Shown: positions 10,861 to 22,948, counted from the first letter of the stretch. The stretch is 64,000 nt of DNA from Mactromeris polynyma (GCA_032209605.1 JASFXZ010000018.1:9365904-9429903); one strand, 5' to 3'. The notes: generated by a model not told the origin, from the sequence alone. Made by a program: numbers and translations.

Positions 10861-11035
10861 TAATATGACATCGAGCGCAGGAAAAGGGCCCTTACGACAT
10901 CAAGATCAATTTTGTTTTGCAATTATTTTGTAGGCTGTAAGTGCCCTTTTCGAAGAACACTTCGGTTATGACTCTATTAAGGTAAGGCCACCCTAATGAG
11001 AATGTAAACTTTGAATCATTTGGAATACCTTGGTC
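10861..11035. other. Short unassigned segment
   Basis: No ORF is seen. A word shared with 33650 (CTGTACGATTTCCAA, here at 10827-10841) shows that the flank belongs to an old dispersed repeat. Confidence 0.3.
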
Positions 11036-11112
11036 AATATCAATCATTAGCCTATGTGTTAAGCCTCTTGCCTTACATGCGAAAGGTCCCGTGTTAAATC
11101 CTCGCTTGGCCC
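11036..11112 (+). repeat. Degenerate tRNA-derived SINE head
   Basis: The block GCCTTACATGCGAAAGGTCCCG followed by a box-B-like GTTAAATCCTCG resembles the anticodon, variable and T arms of a tRNA-Val. Box A is weak and no complete cloverleaf forms, so this is a SINE or tRNA pseudogene relic, not a tRNA gene. Confidence 0.4.
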
Positions 11113-11798
11113 AAAAACATTTCTTTGCTTTTTCACGACATTTTTTTGTGTTACTGACTTTTTTGGCAAGGAAACTGATATAGAATTATAAAATATAAAT
11201 TATATCAATTGGTTTCTACAAAAATGCCATATTTCTCAAAAAAATGATAATTGTGCATGGTTAATACATGCATATTAGAAGAATATTGTCAAAGCAAAAC
11301 TGCACGGTAAAAGTTTTTCATTTTGTTATATTTTGTTAAAGAGGTGTTGAGGATAATGTTGATGTCCATTATGTTAGAGTACTCACGTTATTATGTATGA
11401 TTATGCTACCTGGAAAATTGGTATTTCTTGTGTTTTAAAAAATTGCGTCATTTACAAGAGGGTGTATGCATATGAATTGCCACCTACATTTTTTACAAAG
11501 CATATTATTTCGATTCATTTTCCTTATGATATCACTAGCACTTTCTTTTTAAGAATAAGACAAACAAATGATAAAATAGGCTCATTTTGAACTAAAACGA
11601 ATTGTTTAAGCATGAAGAACATGAGTGGAATTTGCGACCTCTCAAAGCAAGTCAGTTTAATCTTAAAACTTGAAAATCTTTAAAACGGCACGGTCAAACT
11701 TTGTAATATTTTGCATTTAGTTGTCTCATGTGATCCAGAAACTCATGGAAACAGTTTAGTTAAGATTCTTGATGATGAGTATTAGAGTGGTCTTACCT
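11113..11798. other. Unassigned intergenic DNA
   Basis: AT-rich. The ORF 11393-11590 has no recognisable features. Confidence 0.35.
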
Positions 11799-12345
11799 TA
11801 AAAGTCAAGGAAATACACACGATACTGAGATAGCTACTGCTGGTGACTGGAATGATTTATCAGAGGAAAATGAAGAACCATTGGCTGCACATGACCGCAT
11901 ACGTTTTGTATGTCAACAGAATGATGAAGCAGCAAGTAGCAGCTCAGATGACAGTGATGTGTTGAGTGAAAGTTTACCTGTTAAGTGTGACTGTGGCAAG
12001 AACTGTATGTCTAAGTTTGATGCACATGTTATTAGTGAGCACAAGTTAAACTTCCAAGAAATGGACAAATTGAAAAAGAATTATTAATCATTGGTTCACT
12101 GCAAAGGCATATATCTGAAAGTGTACGAGATGGCAAACGGAAACATGTGAAGTTATCGTATATGTTCCATGGGATAAACATATGCAGAAATGTGGATCCA
12201 TACATATATTTATGATATTGGTGATAAGACTCTAAATTCAATTCTGAAGCATATTAAAGAAAATGGCCAAGTCCCTAGAATCCATGGTAATATGGACGTA
12301 AGCCATACAACGCACTTAAATCCCAGGACATTAAAATATAGATCA
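11799..12345 (+). pseudogene. N-terminal fragment of a CDCGKNC...RIHGN family protein (probable transposon protein)
   Basis: The plus-strand frame runs from an acidic Ser-rich start (SSSSDDSDVLSE) into CDCGKNCMSKFDAHVISEH. After a shift at about 12085 it reads LIIGSLQRHISESVRDGKR and SYMFHGINICRNV, and after a second shift ILKHIKENGQVPRIHGN. The order Cys-pair, interface helix, basic KRKHV, then 'NG.(T/V)PRIHGN' is a signature I know from numerous uncharacterised high-copy invertebrate proteins; in full-length members a nuclease-like domain follows. Here the protein stops soon after RIHGN at about 12345. At least two frameshifts are present. The function is inferred to be transposition-related. 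Confidence 0.55.
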
Positions 12346-12933
12346 TGAACTACCTAACAATTTGTACAGGTTTGTTTTTATGTGTAACAATTTAGCAATT
12401 TTTCATTTTTGAATTATATGATAAAATGTTGGTTTTAGTTGTATTTAACAATTACAAAATGACAATATGAAACATGAACAAAGCTGTATGCATTTATGAA
12501 GCCTTATTCTTTGTACACTGGAGAGGTTGTTGTATATATTGATTTGACTTCGCTATTACTGTTGGGGTGGTCCGGAGGTAATGGGTAATCCTAAGTCTCC
12601 CATTCCACATTTGACCATTCTTCTTTCTATAAATTGTTTAACTTCTTTCAGTCAGTTTATAATGTTTAAGGATTAAATTGCTAATTTTCAATGCATTATG
12701 GTTAAAAAAACATATAAGTTTGCTGTTTTTGGATTTGAAGTGATCAATTACATCCACTAATTACATTTAGTAGAAATGTTCTTAATTACAATTACTTGAT
12801 AGTCAATTACTATTACATTTCAGTAACAACCAATATCATAAAAAAACATGGTACAGTACACCGTCATCTCAACAATTATGCTACACACATATCATAGAAG
12901 ATAGTATGCTGGTCAACTCTATACTATTATTAA
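12346..12933. other. Unassigned intergenic DNA
   Basis: AT-rich sequence with no ORF above 60 codons and no recognised repeat. Confidence 0.35.
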
Positions 12934-12935
12934 TA

Positions 12936-13104
12936 CAGTAAAACCTTACTTAAAGACCACCTGAATATTAAGACCACCTTAAAATTAGGAACACAGTTTT
13001 GAAATCCATTTTCACTGTTTTGCTCTTTATTACTACTCGATATTACGTCCACCTCAATAATAAGACTATTTTTCAAGGGTGGTATTATTATTGAGGTATT
13101 ACTG
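12936..13104. mobile_element. Tigger/pogo-type MITE 1 (169 bp)
   Basis: TA (12934-12935) and TA (13105-13106) flank CAGTAAAACCT... and ...GAGGTATTACTG, which are inverted repeats. The interior repeats 'AAGACCACCT' and 'ATTAAGACC' words, shared with MITEs at 22121-22281 and 26431-26610. CAGTR ends with a TA duplication are characteristic of pogo/Tigger elements. The ORF 12930-13151 on the minus strand is only a reading through this MITE. Confidence 0.8.
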
Positions 13105-13106
13105 TA

Positions 13107-13534
13107 CTTTCTAAATTTTATGTATTTATGTTCATTTGTACTTGTTGGCAACTAGATCAAACTGCTAGCTGTGGCTTATACTTTGGTAGTTTAACCTGTC
13201 ACAGGTGCACAAATTACCCGGTCGATGTACAATATATTCATATCCGGTCAAACAAACTGATCGATTTTGACAATTTTTTCCACCATGTTAAATCCATTAT
13301 CCAATCACTCCTTCTTCAGAACGGTTTATTTTATGAAGGGACAATAAGTTCTGTATCTAATCTGAAATTTATTTCTAATCATTACTACCCATCAAATAAT
13401 AAGTTATTGAGAATGTTATGTATGTCATATATCATATAACCGAACCGAATATTGAAAAGTAGGAAGAATATTATTCGACCCGAGAGAAACCTGTATCGTT
13501 ATGTTCCTAATCTTTACATCGTGTATTTATTCAG
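13107..13534. other. ORF-containing segment without recognised function
   Basis: An ORF of 103 codons (13128-13439, plus) contains FICTCWQLD...CHRCTNYPVDVQ. It has no family I recognise and nothing around it supports a gene, apart from the candidate exon that follows. Confidence 0.25.
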
Positions 13535-13649
13535 GAACAGACGGATCAGGATGTCTGGGCCCTAACGGTGTTATAAGCATGCTCCATGATTGTTTGTTTG
13601 GAAACAGGTACGATGAGACTATGTGTCATTCATGCAGATTACTGTGCAG
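13535..13649 (+). other. Candidate internal exon, Cys-rich
   Basis: A 115-bp segment is bounded by a pyrimidine-rich acceptor (TTTATTCAG) and a donor (GCAG|GTAATA). One frame is open throughout and reads TDGSGCLGPNGVISM followed by a Cys-rich end, DETMCHSCRLLC. The splice phases are 2 in and 2 out. No flanking exon was found, so this remains a suggestion. Confidence 0.25.
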
Positions 13650-13743
13650 GTAATAAAGTTTGACATTTAATCACAAAAAGTTATCAAATGTAATGTTTTG
13701 CATAGTAGATATTGCATTTTATTCAAATTTATCCATATAAGTT

Positions 13744-13830
13744 GTAACAAGTGACGTCACCATGTACTGACTGTAAGCAATATTTGCCCCATATGGCAAT
13801 ATGAAAACTCATAGTTCACTCCGCCTCTTA
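13744..13830 (+). repeat. Dispersed repeat C, copy 1
   Basis: GTGACGTCACCATG followed by AATATTTGCCCCATATGGCAATATGAAAACT matches two blocks at 33690-33707 and 33871-33901, where the copy is split by a repeat A fragment. CATATGG in the middle is palindromic. Confidence 0.55.
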
Positions 13831-14845
13831 CTGTGTCTTACATATAATGAGCTTCCAGAATGTTTTAATTTTTTGGCCAACTTATCCTTTTATTATGGCA
13901 TTTCGCACAATATCTATTAAGTGATTTCATTAAGTAAAAATATTGGAAGTGATCAATATGGCGGTTTCCAAATATGGAAAACTAGGCTCCGCCTACCGAA
14001 AACGGACTATTCCATGTTGAAAAAAGGAATTCTGGAAGATTGAGTGAAAATAGGTAAAAAAATAAAACAGAAAGAAAGAAATTTTATATATGGATGAAAT
14101 ATTACTATCAAAGACTAAAAGTTACCACACACACTACTGATTGACGGACATAAAGTATAACAAATATTAGCAGACTTATATGGAACAATTTATGACTAAT
14201 AAGTACATGTAAATACAGGATATTCAACTTTGAACCCGAGACTGGATAAGCTGCAACAAATACAACCGTATTAGTTACACAATTTATTCAAGGAAGTCGT
14301 TCAGTTATAATTAACTAAATAAAAGGTTATTTCACACATGAAACACGAGTCTGAAATCAATTTTACAATTCAAACTATATTGCTTACCTATTTTACTACA
14401 ATGACCGTAGAACGGTCGCCCAGACCCCAATCTTACCTGTTTGGTATAATGTAATCGTCCGTTTGAAAAAATATGACTAAAGAAATAGTGCTACATTATA
14501 ATATAAATATCTGTCAGATGCTTCCGCTTGTAATTATTGTTTTAAATAAAGTTTTTCCATAACATGATTTTATGTTTGGTTAGATTAATTCCAACACAAC
14601 TTGTTCCTGCGAGTCTCTCAATCTGTTCGAATAAATGATGCCTATTACGATTTGTTCACGAAATTGTGTGCAATCATTTTTATTTTTGCTGGTTTTTAAT
14701 AAACATTGCCGTTTGACACCGGAGTGGTTCGATGAGCATAAAACAAAAACATTCGACATCGGCCTGATTCATCGTCATTCTAATAATGCCCAACTTAAGA
14801 AACTATGAGGTTGTCTATCGTATTACGTTCATGTCTCATTAAAGC
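13831..14845. other. Unassigned intergenic DNA
   Basis: No convincing gene. The word TTTCCAAATATGG near 13967 also occurs near 55548, suggesting another old repeat family. Confidence 0.3.
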
Positions 14846-14929
14846 TATATCAGATATGGGTAGCAATAAGTATAGTACTGCTAGCAAACTGATTTGTTGC
14901 ACTCCTACTTATCCACAGCATTAAAAAAG

Positions 14930-15520
14930 AAATTAAATGATATATTACTTTTAGTTTCTCAATAAACAAGATTTCTCTTAAGATTTCATTTCTTTCTCTA
15001 GCCATTTCAGATTTCTTTCTTTCTCGCTCATCATTTTCTTTTTTCCGTCTATCATCTCTTTCAACAAGATACTCAAGCAGTTTCGGACCTGTATCTTGTT
15101 CCTGTCGAAGTTTTTCACGTCTTTCCCTTTTCCCAATGGCAGACTTGGACTGTGACAAACTATCACCAGATGACGTGGTAGACTTGGACTGTTACAAACT
15201 ATCATCAGATGACGTGTCAGACTTGGACTGTGACATTTTCAGCGCGTACATCTTTGTGGGATAGTAGTAGGCTTCTCCATTTGCTTTCAACTTTATTCTG
15301 AGAGAAAGTGTATCACTTTTCAACAAGTCTTTCAGTGATTAGTTTCCATATATCTTTTTTGCGCTGCTTCGGATCTTCAAGTTCATCTTCAAACTCTTTA
15401 TATAAACTGATGAGGAGAAGAATTCCTTCTTTAGGCCAAGAAGTGTAACTGCTTGCACCCGGCTCTTCAAAATCAGCTACAAAAACAGAAAAGAAATATA
15501 TCAAATTGGAGTCTGAAGCA
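14930..15520 (-). pseudogene. Myb/SANT-like DNA-binding protein, broken
   Basis: On the minus strand a strong acceptor (TTCTTTTCTGTTTTTGTAG) precedes an exon reading ADFEEPGASSYTSWPKEGIL, then LLISLYKEFED, KDIWKLITERLVEK, a stop (TGA where GGA would fit), then YTFSQNKVESKWRSLL. This is the trihelix of the Myb/SANT-like domains carried by PIF/Harbinger accessory proteins and related host factors. A shifted frame then gives three tandem 13-residue SQSKS-x-TSS-x-DSL repeats (about 15235-15125; the second has a TAA) and a long basic/acidic helix, KKENDERERKKSEMARERN, likely coiled coil. One nonsense and one frameshift make the copy inactive. It could also be a host gene exon with a sequencing error. 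Confidence 0.55.
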
Positions 15521-15940
15521 ATATTATTTGCCCAGAACCTGTACATAATGTTGCTAACAAACATCTAAGCTTTAGCCATGATTTCATAGGATGTTTCTAA
15601 AAATGTCCCTATATACGTAGGTAAGTATAAAATTAAGATGCTATTTAATCAAATTTATGTTGTTTTTTTTTAGTTTTGGTGCACTTGGCATGATTCTGAC
15701 CAAGTTTATTGAAAAATCAGTTAACCTCAGCACAAGTGTTTCAATGTAAAAGTTATAAAATTTCACCATTTTGGTGGTCAGGTAAGCTAAAAATGCCAAA
15801 AAGAAGTGCCGTGCAGAATGTTAAGAGAGGTTATCAAACATGGGTAATGTTAACCTTTAAATAACAAATATCAACAGCTATCTATGATGACAGTTTAGTT
15901 CATTGACCTTCGAAAGGCTGCATTGTGGTTCAAGTTACCA
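15521..15940. other. Unassigned intergenic DNA
   Basis: Nothing beyond AT-rich sequence was seen. Confidence 0.3.
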
Positions 15941-15942
15941 GT

Positions 15943-16012
15943 AATAGGTCTGGTGGTATAGTGGTAACATAACATGTTTTGAATTACAGCACTGTCACAA
16001 TCTCCATAATGG
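15943..16012 (+). repeat. Degenerate tRNA-derived SINE head
   Basis: TCTGGTGGTATAGTGGTAAC is a good pol III box A, and GTCACAATCTCC about 45 bp on is a weak box B. No cloverleaf can be completed, so it is a SINE relic. Confidence 0.35.
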
Positions 16013-17141
16013 GTGACTTTTATAATTGCATCAATAATGTCATTTGTTTCTCATGCCTGTTTGAAATGGGAAGCTGTCAGATACTTACTTTGTCTTGATT
16101 TAAGTTAACCATCATTGAAAGGGGTGTGAAAATAAATGAGGAAAAGAATGCAATTAAAAAAACGTGACTTACAAACTTGACCAGGAGTTTCTGGTCTGCT
16201 GAGTTCACTGGACTTATCTTTGCCTGAAAAAGTGAACAAAAATGAACAAGAATTTTACACAACCAGCTAATGCAAATATATAATCCTAAGTTTATCATGA
16301 AGCATGATAAGTCATAAATTAGTTCAATATGTATTTATAAATCAAATTTATTTGGGAAGAATTAGAATTATGAAAATCAACAAATGTTGACAATGTGTAT
16401 TCTGGATAAACCATAAATCCGAGAAGCATTTCAGTTATGACAACTTTTTAGTACTGTGTTTTGGACAATTGTGATTGGGGCACACAAGGTCCTTTGCATC
16501 TTCAGTTGGAACAAGCTCCCTTATATTGCCTGTCTGGGTCCAAAACTTGAGGCATAACTTCAAGTATGAATCATGTTACATCACCAAGAGAGCACTTAAG
16601 TAACCAGAATTTCTTTAAGTTATATAACTTCGGCACCACGTAGAGTAAGCACTTTATTTCTTTCGTTAAGTACGTGTACTAAAGTTACTCAACGTTAAAA
16701 TCAAGCAGACCCAGTCGAATGGAAAACCTGCTCAACAGTTCTAAGTTACTTAACGAAAAGTGCCAGTCGAAAACTGCCGTTGATCAACATTTACATTAGT
16801 AAGGAACGTTCATCAGAGGAACCTATTTATTTCCAAGAAAGTGGTGACTAATCATCGTAAAATAGCACACATTAGACTTAGTTTCTGATGATTTTCTTAT
16901 ACCATATAACATTAAATCATCATGGTTTGTTAGCCCTCAATTACACTTATCACGCATAACATAATAAACACTAAGCGAAATAAATTGACGGAAACTTGTT
17001 TATACACTTAAGTATTGTTACTTAGTTTTTATACCAGGATTAGCATTTGTTTCTAGTTTCTTATCATGTGTATGTTTTGTGTTATGTATGTTTTAGGTCT
17101 CTTATAACTCAAGTTTAGAGTGGCTTTGTCTAGTGTAAACT
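16013..17141. other. Unassigned intergenic DNA
   Basis: AT-rich. The minus ORF 16077-16298 is hydrophobic with no recognisable domain. No gene is supported. Confidence 0.3.
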
Positions 17142-17273
17142 GTTTTCATTATATGCATATACATGTATGTCTAATTTGTACAAAGATGAGACATTACTAA
17201 ACAAATATATATATGTGTGTTTATTAACGTCTCATCTTTGTACACATTACACTTATATGAATATAATGAAAAC
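17142..17273. repeat. Large imperfect hairpin (about 45-bp arms)
   Basis: GTTTTCATTATATGCATATA... followed by TTGTACAAAGATGAGAC pairs with GTCTCATCTTTGTACA... and ...TATAATGAAAAC. The AT-rich loop of about 37 bp contains ATATATAT. The structure has MITE-like size but no clear TIR-plus-duplication boundary. Confidence 0.6.
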
Positions 17274-18399
17274 AAGCTAACTATATATATTTATATATAC
17301 AATGCACTTAAATATCCATTCTTATTACTCTTAATGGTAATAGTTTAAAAATACAAACATTTAATATGACATGTGTGAAACTATTAAAACGACCAAAGTT
17401 TCGTCGGAGAGAACATATACCGCACTCTTTCAAGTTTTAGCGACAACTGTATCGACCTAAAACAATCCGAAAGCAAACATTTGTTAAGATACAAACGCAA
17501 TTATCTGAAGCCAAACCATAATATATGTAATCATTGATTTCGAAGCTCTTATCAACAGGTATTAGCATAATGCTCATATACTTCCTATCATGGGAAAGCC
17601 CAAAATGTAGAAAATATATAAAACCCGATCTATATTAAACAGCCAATGGCAAAAAAGCAACTAAATCGTCACGATTAGCTTCTCTTTTTCTACCTCTTTT
17701 TTACTGAATTGTCGTTTACTGCAACACATTCCGGAAAATTCCTGATGAAGTGATACAATTATACACACTCATTAAGGGTCGAAAATATATATTTTTCGAA
17801 ATATACTCATTATGCAGAAAATTCCGATATTAAAGCATACCGTAAAATCTCTCATCAAAATTCAGAAGATTCAATATCAAACCAAAAAGCTGTTTTTTTG
17901 TGTCTAGTCGACGGGGCAGTTTCACCTAGTTTATGTCAGCCGAAGTTACTAATCGAATCAGACATTCGACATAAATCGGTGACCTCTCATCACGAGATGG
18001 CATTTTTAAATATGATTCTAACATGATCCGCAAGAACGTGAACATAGAGGAAAACTACCTATGTATTATTCTGAAGTAAAATAGGCTAGGTTTCTAGCTA
18101 GACGGTGTAAAGTATCAAATGAGCCGGAGGAAACATGCTTAATTGACATGAGGCCGGTTTTGCACAAGCGTAAACTCGAGAAAACAGAAACATGATTGTT
18201 CCCATTCAAACAATCTATAACGCTAGGGCCTAATGCGTTTTCAGAAGTCGCACGAAATAAAAAAAAACATAATTGTCGATTACCATCAACAACGGGCGTA
18301 AACATATTTCAAAAACCATTGTATGTTGCATTTTTGCGGTTTGAATGGATCAAACTATTCATTTTGGGCATATAAAGAAATTAAAAAGGCTCATTAATT
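17274..18399. other. Unassigned intergenic DNA
   Basis: No recognised gene or repeat. The 79-codon minus ORF 18066-18305 has no known domain. Confidence 0.3.
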
Positions 18400-19820
18400 G
18401 ATTGATTGTTTATTTCGATATTGATAGCATGGTAACAATAAAAAAATATCAATACAGTATTAAAATTTAACATCAAGGTTAAAAGATAATAAATGTCATG
18501 AAGTATGCATAAGTAATGTTAGTTACATCAATATCAAGGATAACACAAAAAAGGGAAGAAATCCCTTATTTCCATTGTGGTCCCCGGTAGTGATGTTCTG
18601 ACATAGAGAGGCATGAAACATGATTTTAGTAAAAAATAAATATTTAAATTAAGATACTAGTCATTATACAAAGCTTGTTATTTACCATGTAATCATGAAA
18701 GACATAAGAAAATGAAAACATTGCACTGAAAAGAAAGACTACAGTCAAAGGTTTGACACTAAAGGTAGATTTCAACATGTGCAAATTAATGTTTTAAAAA
18801 AAGATCCTTCACTGCACTTTTATAAACACTAAGGCTGGACAGATTCCTTATTTGAGATGGTAGTATATTCCATAGCTTGCAACCTAAAAAGGAAAATGAC
18901 TTTAGACCAAAGCCTTTGACCCTAGGCAGCATAAAAGACCCACTGTCACTAGACCTTGTTCTATATGAATGAACATAATTTTGGGTAACAACATATTGAC
19001 TCATATAGTCATGAGATTGGCCATTCTTGATTTTAAAAACGTGACACAATGTTATTTGTTCCACCCTTTTACAGACCGGAGACCAATTCAATGAAATAAA
19101 ATGTTCATTGTCAATATGGGACCTATTTTCCAAATAATTTATTTTGGGTAACCTGTAGCTTGATTTTCTAAAACTGAGATAAGCCATGAAACCAGAAAGA
19201 ACAAGCATAGTCAAAATGACACTGAATCAAAGCTAAAACCAAAAGTCTTTTAGTATGATCAGTAAGAAATTTGTGTTTCCTATACAGAAATTTCAACCTG
19301 GCATTTGCCTTTTTGATAATAGAGCTAGCCATGTATTCACCAGTTAGACTCTGATCTAAAGTTGCACCTAGGTACTTGACAGATGAAGTGGAATTTATAA
19401 CTTGACCATTGCAACTTGTATGAAGGTTATTATTTGACTTTAACCTCGGCTTAGAGCCAAATAAAATTGACTCTGTTTTTCCTAAATGCAGGGACAGCTT
19501 GTTATCAATTAACCACTGACTAACCGATTCAAGATCCTCTGTTAACTCTTTGTCAATGGCTGACCTATTCTTACCAGAAACCAAAATAGCAGAGTCATCC
19601 GCATAAAGTAACAATTTATTTTTGACCACTGCAGGCATATCATTTACGTAAATTAAAAATAAAAGAGGTCCTAGAATTGACCCTTGTGGAACACCACATG
19701 TAATTTTACAAGGCTTGGAACACATACCAGAAACAACAACAAGCTGTTGTCTCTCAGATAAATATGACCTGAACCATCGAACAATATCTTCCGCAAGACC
19801 GAGCCCTTCAAGTTTCATCA
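18400..19820 (-). pseudogene. 5'-truncated non-LTR retrotransposon (CR1/Jockey-like RT) with 3' end
   Basis: The minus-strand frame from 19818 begins in the middle of the RT fingers/palm (LEGLGLAEDIVRWFRSYL) and shows GVPQGSILGPLLF, the catalytic YADD box (about 19605-19594), the thumb (CNGQVINSTSSVKYLGATLD) and FDYACSFWFHG. A frameshift near 19170 leads to the C-terminal piece KRVEQITLCHVFKI...LPSQIRNLSSLSVYKSAVKDLFL ending at a stop near 18784. About 380 bp of 3' UTR follow, and the element ends in an AATC-type simple tail (CAATCAATCAATTAATG near 18390-18410). The abrupt 5' end at about 19820 is typical of incomplete target-primed reverse transcription. Clade assignment is by motif style only. 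Confidence 0.8.
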
Positions 19821-20096
19821 GAAGGAAAATTAAAAAGACGATGAATCAGTACGATAGCGAATGTGTTTGATTATGCGCATCGAACCACTTATGAAATGGG
19901 ACAAATTGCAAAATGTAATATACGGAACAATTTCCAAAGCAAACATTAATCAAGTAGATCGAGCAATGTATTTCTGATAAGTACCTCTTATCGAATGATC
20001 TTTCCGTACTGAGGAATTTGTAGAGCGAATATCGTTTGAAACACTGGGATGAATTACACCTTATAAAAAATATGTAATGGCAGAAACAATACAATA

Positions 20097-21240
20097 TCAT
20101 TTTATTGCATAAAACATGTTACAATGTTTATAGCAAACACAAGTCAATAATAGTATACAAAATGTAGAAGAAATACATGGATTTTCAAAAAGCATCACCA
20201 ATTTTACATAATTTTCATACTTTGGTTTTATTTTTACGCGAAATAGACAAATAAGTAAATAGCGATATATATTTTCTATCATATTTAAGTTACAATTATT
20301 ACAAATTCTTTGATTTTTAGGTTGATTTTGATATCGTCCGCCTTCAATTGCCAAGTCAAGAGAAGAAGTTTCTTATTTTGTTAAATCTATTCTGAATTTT
20401 TTGTTTTTAATGAAGTTAAAATATAATTCCATCGAAAATAAATGTTTAAAGAGACAGTATTTAAGCGACCTGAGTTATTAATAAATGAGTACCAGCCTTG
20501 ATAATTCATATCTAATATTCGTTGTTTTAATTGGTTATAATTAATTAACATTTCGTACTGGTCTTGCCATAAAAATGATTTCCCACATTCGTCAAGAATA
20601 TGTTTTACTTGAAACGCCCAATTATTATATATACAACCATTATCTACATCTGTTTTAAGCATAGCATATGCTTTGAATAACAATAACAATTTAACTTGAA
20701 TATTTTTAACCAATATTTAATTCTTCTAACAGACATTGGAGTTCGACCGATTTCTCCGTGAATTGCGTTGAGGTTAGTAGATCTTTTGACACATAGTATT
20801 TTTCGACAAAATTTAGAGTGAATAGTTTCAATGTCTGTTGCTTCATGATGTCCCCAGATTTAAAACGGGTGCAACAATTGAATCGAATAATTTTATTTTT
20901 TGTCCTATTGGTAAATCTAAATGATTGTAGACAGTAAATAGATTATGAAGTGCAAATGATGCATGCTGTGCAATGTTTTTTTTGGGTACGATTCCAGTAA
21001 CCGTTTTTATATAGATGAACTCCTAAATATTTGAATGATTTAACTACTTCGACTAGTGAATTAGAAAGATTAAAGTCATGATGAGTATGACCACCATTCT
21101 CAAAGATCGGTATTTTTGTTTTATTAACATTTAGGCGTACTTCCCATGTATTGCAGTACGTTTCTATGTCACTTAGCATCGATTCTAATTATTTAGGATC
21201 ATGTGAGAATACGACCGCGTCTTCTGCAAATTATAAGAAA
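20097..21240 (-). pseudogene. Second non-LTR retrotransposon fragment, older
   Basis: Read on the minus strand, the pieces are a damaged active-site region (AEDAVVFSHD where F/YADD is expected, about 21225), then MLSDIETYCNTWEVRLNVNK, SFKYLGVHLYKNG (thumb, about 21040), NNWAFQVKHILDECG, WYSFINNSGRLNTVSL (about 20470) and AIEGGRYQNQPKNQRICNNC (about 20340-20290), the Cys-containing C-terminal segment of this family. Several frames are used, and large parts between 20720 and 20940 are unreadable. The 5' side stops near 21240. The CR1-like element at 18400-19820 lies immediately downstream and is better preserved, so it is likely the younger arrival. Confidence 0.7.
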
Positions 21241-21689
21241 ATCTATAGTTCGTCTAGAACCAAGGACGAAACAATCGCATATGAATTCAAACATAAACAT
21301 TCCGTGACGCCATGAAAAACGCAACTATTTGAACTATATTTGAAGTACCGAATGTCAAAAGCGTAATACAGTTATCTATGTGTTAATTATTGTTCAAAAC
21401 TTTATTAAACTATATAACTATTATTTTTTATTTCATTATAAATAATTTTATGAAATTATACTTGAGAAATAAAGATTGTGTTAGCCTTTGTGATGTCTTT
21501 TCATCTATATGCGCAATTTTTGGTTGCGTTTTTATGGCTTGAATCATATTCAACGAACATTTTGTTTTAATTCTGGGACTTGACATCTCATTTGCAGCTA
21601 TACTGATGGAGAAAGACGCCTGTCGTACACTTGAATACGTCCACCGATAATCCGTTAGCCGACTCATATATTTTTGTTCACTTACGAAT

Positions 21690-21780
21690 TTTACATCCTC
21701 ATTTGGATTCGAACCACATCGGCGAAGGGAGTGATGTGAAATTAGCGACAATAACCACTCAACCACTAAGGAACCCATTA
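21690..21780 (-). repeat. tRNA-derived SINE head
   Basis: On the minus strand TTAGTGGTTGAGTGG (box A) is followed about 45 bp later by GTGGTTCGAATCCAAATG (good box B). The following sequence is non-tRNA. The 116-codon ORF 21428-21778 begins in this head and is not a gene. Confidence 0.55.
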
Positions 21781-22118
21781 TGAATATAAGTAGAAGAAAG
21801 TGTGTGCTTTTAACACGAAATATATAAAGTCACGAAGGTTTGAAACAATTCCATAATACGATTATATTATATTTATTGACTTGTCCTGTTTCTTCGCAGA
21901 TGGAAGGCAATATCATCTGACCCTTTGTTTTTGAAAGGAGTTATATTTGGATTTGTTGTATTTTATTTTATGTTGCTAAAAATTAAAACTACCCCCCAAA
22001 TATAAACTGACAGGTTTAGGACGATATAAACGACCCAACTAAGGAGGTTGTACTGTATGAGGCTTGATGTAGCAGGTGCAAAATGATCCCACTTTCAACG
22101 ATCATGTAAATGAAATAG
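21781..22118. other. Unassigned intergenic DNA
   Basis: Nothing recognised. Confidence 0.3.
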
Positions 22119-22120
22119 TA

Positions 22121-22281
22121 CAGTAAAACTTGAATAATAGACCATCATTTGAGACTCTTGAAAACAGGTATTCTTATTGAGGTGGTATTAATATTGAGAT
22201 TGAATAAAAAGCAAAACAGTGGAAATGGACTTGAAAAGTGTGTTGTTGATTTTGAGGTGGTCCTTACGTGAGGTTTTACTG
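22121..22281. mobile_element. Tigger/pogo-type MITE 2 (161 bp)
   Basis: TA (22119-22120, 22282-22283) flanks CAGTAAAACTT... and ...TGAGGTTTTACTG. The interior is related to MITE 1 in inverse orientation (GAGGTGGT, GGAAATGGA). Confidence 0.8.
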
Positions 22282-22524
22282 TATATGCATTATATAATGA
22301 TAATAGTATATTATTAACAAATCAGAGCTCCCCCATATGGCATATCATATCATTCAGCTTTCAATATAATAACTCAAATGCAATCATATCATTTATATGC
22401 TTATACATTTACATACACTAAGTAAATTTTGGTGCGTATAAACAAAATATGAACATAATTTATGCAAAATCTTAAAGTAAATTACATTCAAGTAATACTA
22501 ACAAATATGTTAGTCCCTGATAAG

Positions 22525-22605
22525 TGGCCGGGCTAAGGATCAAACTCGCTCCCTACGGATTAATAGCCAGGGTGTTGAACCATTGACATTTTTGGTCCGA
22601 CATTG
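22525..22605 (-). repeat. Degenerate tRNA-derived SINE head
   Basis: The minus strand reads AATGGTTCAACACCCTGGCT, then GGGAGCGAGTTTGATCCTTAG, corresponding to weak A and B boxes. No cloverleaf forms. Confidence 0.35.
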
Positions 22606-22770
22606 TGATACGTTAAACAACAATGAACTTAGAGAAACTGGCAAGATATGTGGGCAACTTGACATTTAGAAAAAAATGGAAATCGTGTTTTAGAGAAAAC
22701 ATTAAGGCAGAAATTCCTACTTTTTAATCAAGAATTAGGCCACCGGCTAAATCTCGGTAATAATTACATA

Positions 22771-22948
22771 CAGTCGGACCTCGTTCATTCGAATTCATAG
22801 GGTCCGAAATTTTATTTCAAATAATACATGGATTCGAAAAGTCCATTTCAATACCGTTTGCCTAAGAGGATACACTGGGAGCTGACAGTTATTTCGGATT
22901 GTACCAAGTATACAGATATAAGGTTGTCGAATAAACCAGGTCCGACTG
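22771..22948. mobile_element. Tigger/pogo-type MITE 3 (178 bp), different subfamily
   Basis: TA (22769-22770, 22949-22950) flanks CAGTCGGACCT... and ...AGGTCCGACTG. The inverted match extends to about 22 bp with two mismatches, and the interior contains ATTCGAA words. The CAG...CTG ends with TA duplication again indicate pogo/Tigger-like mobilisation. Confidence 0.82.
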
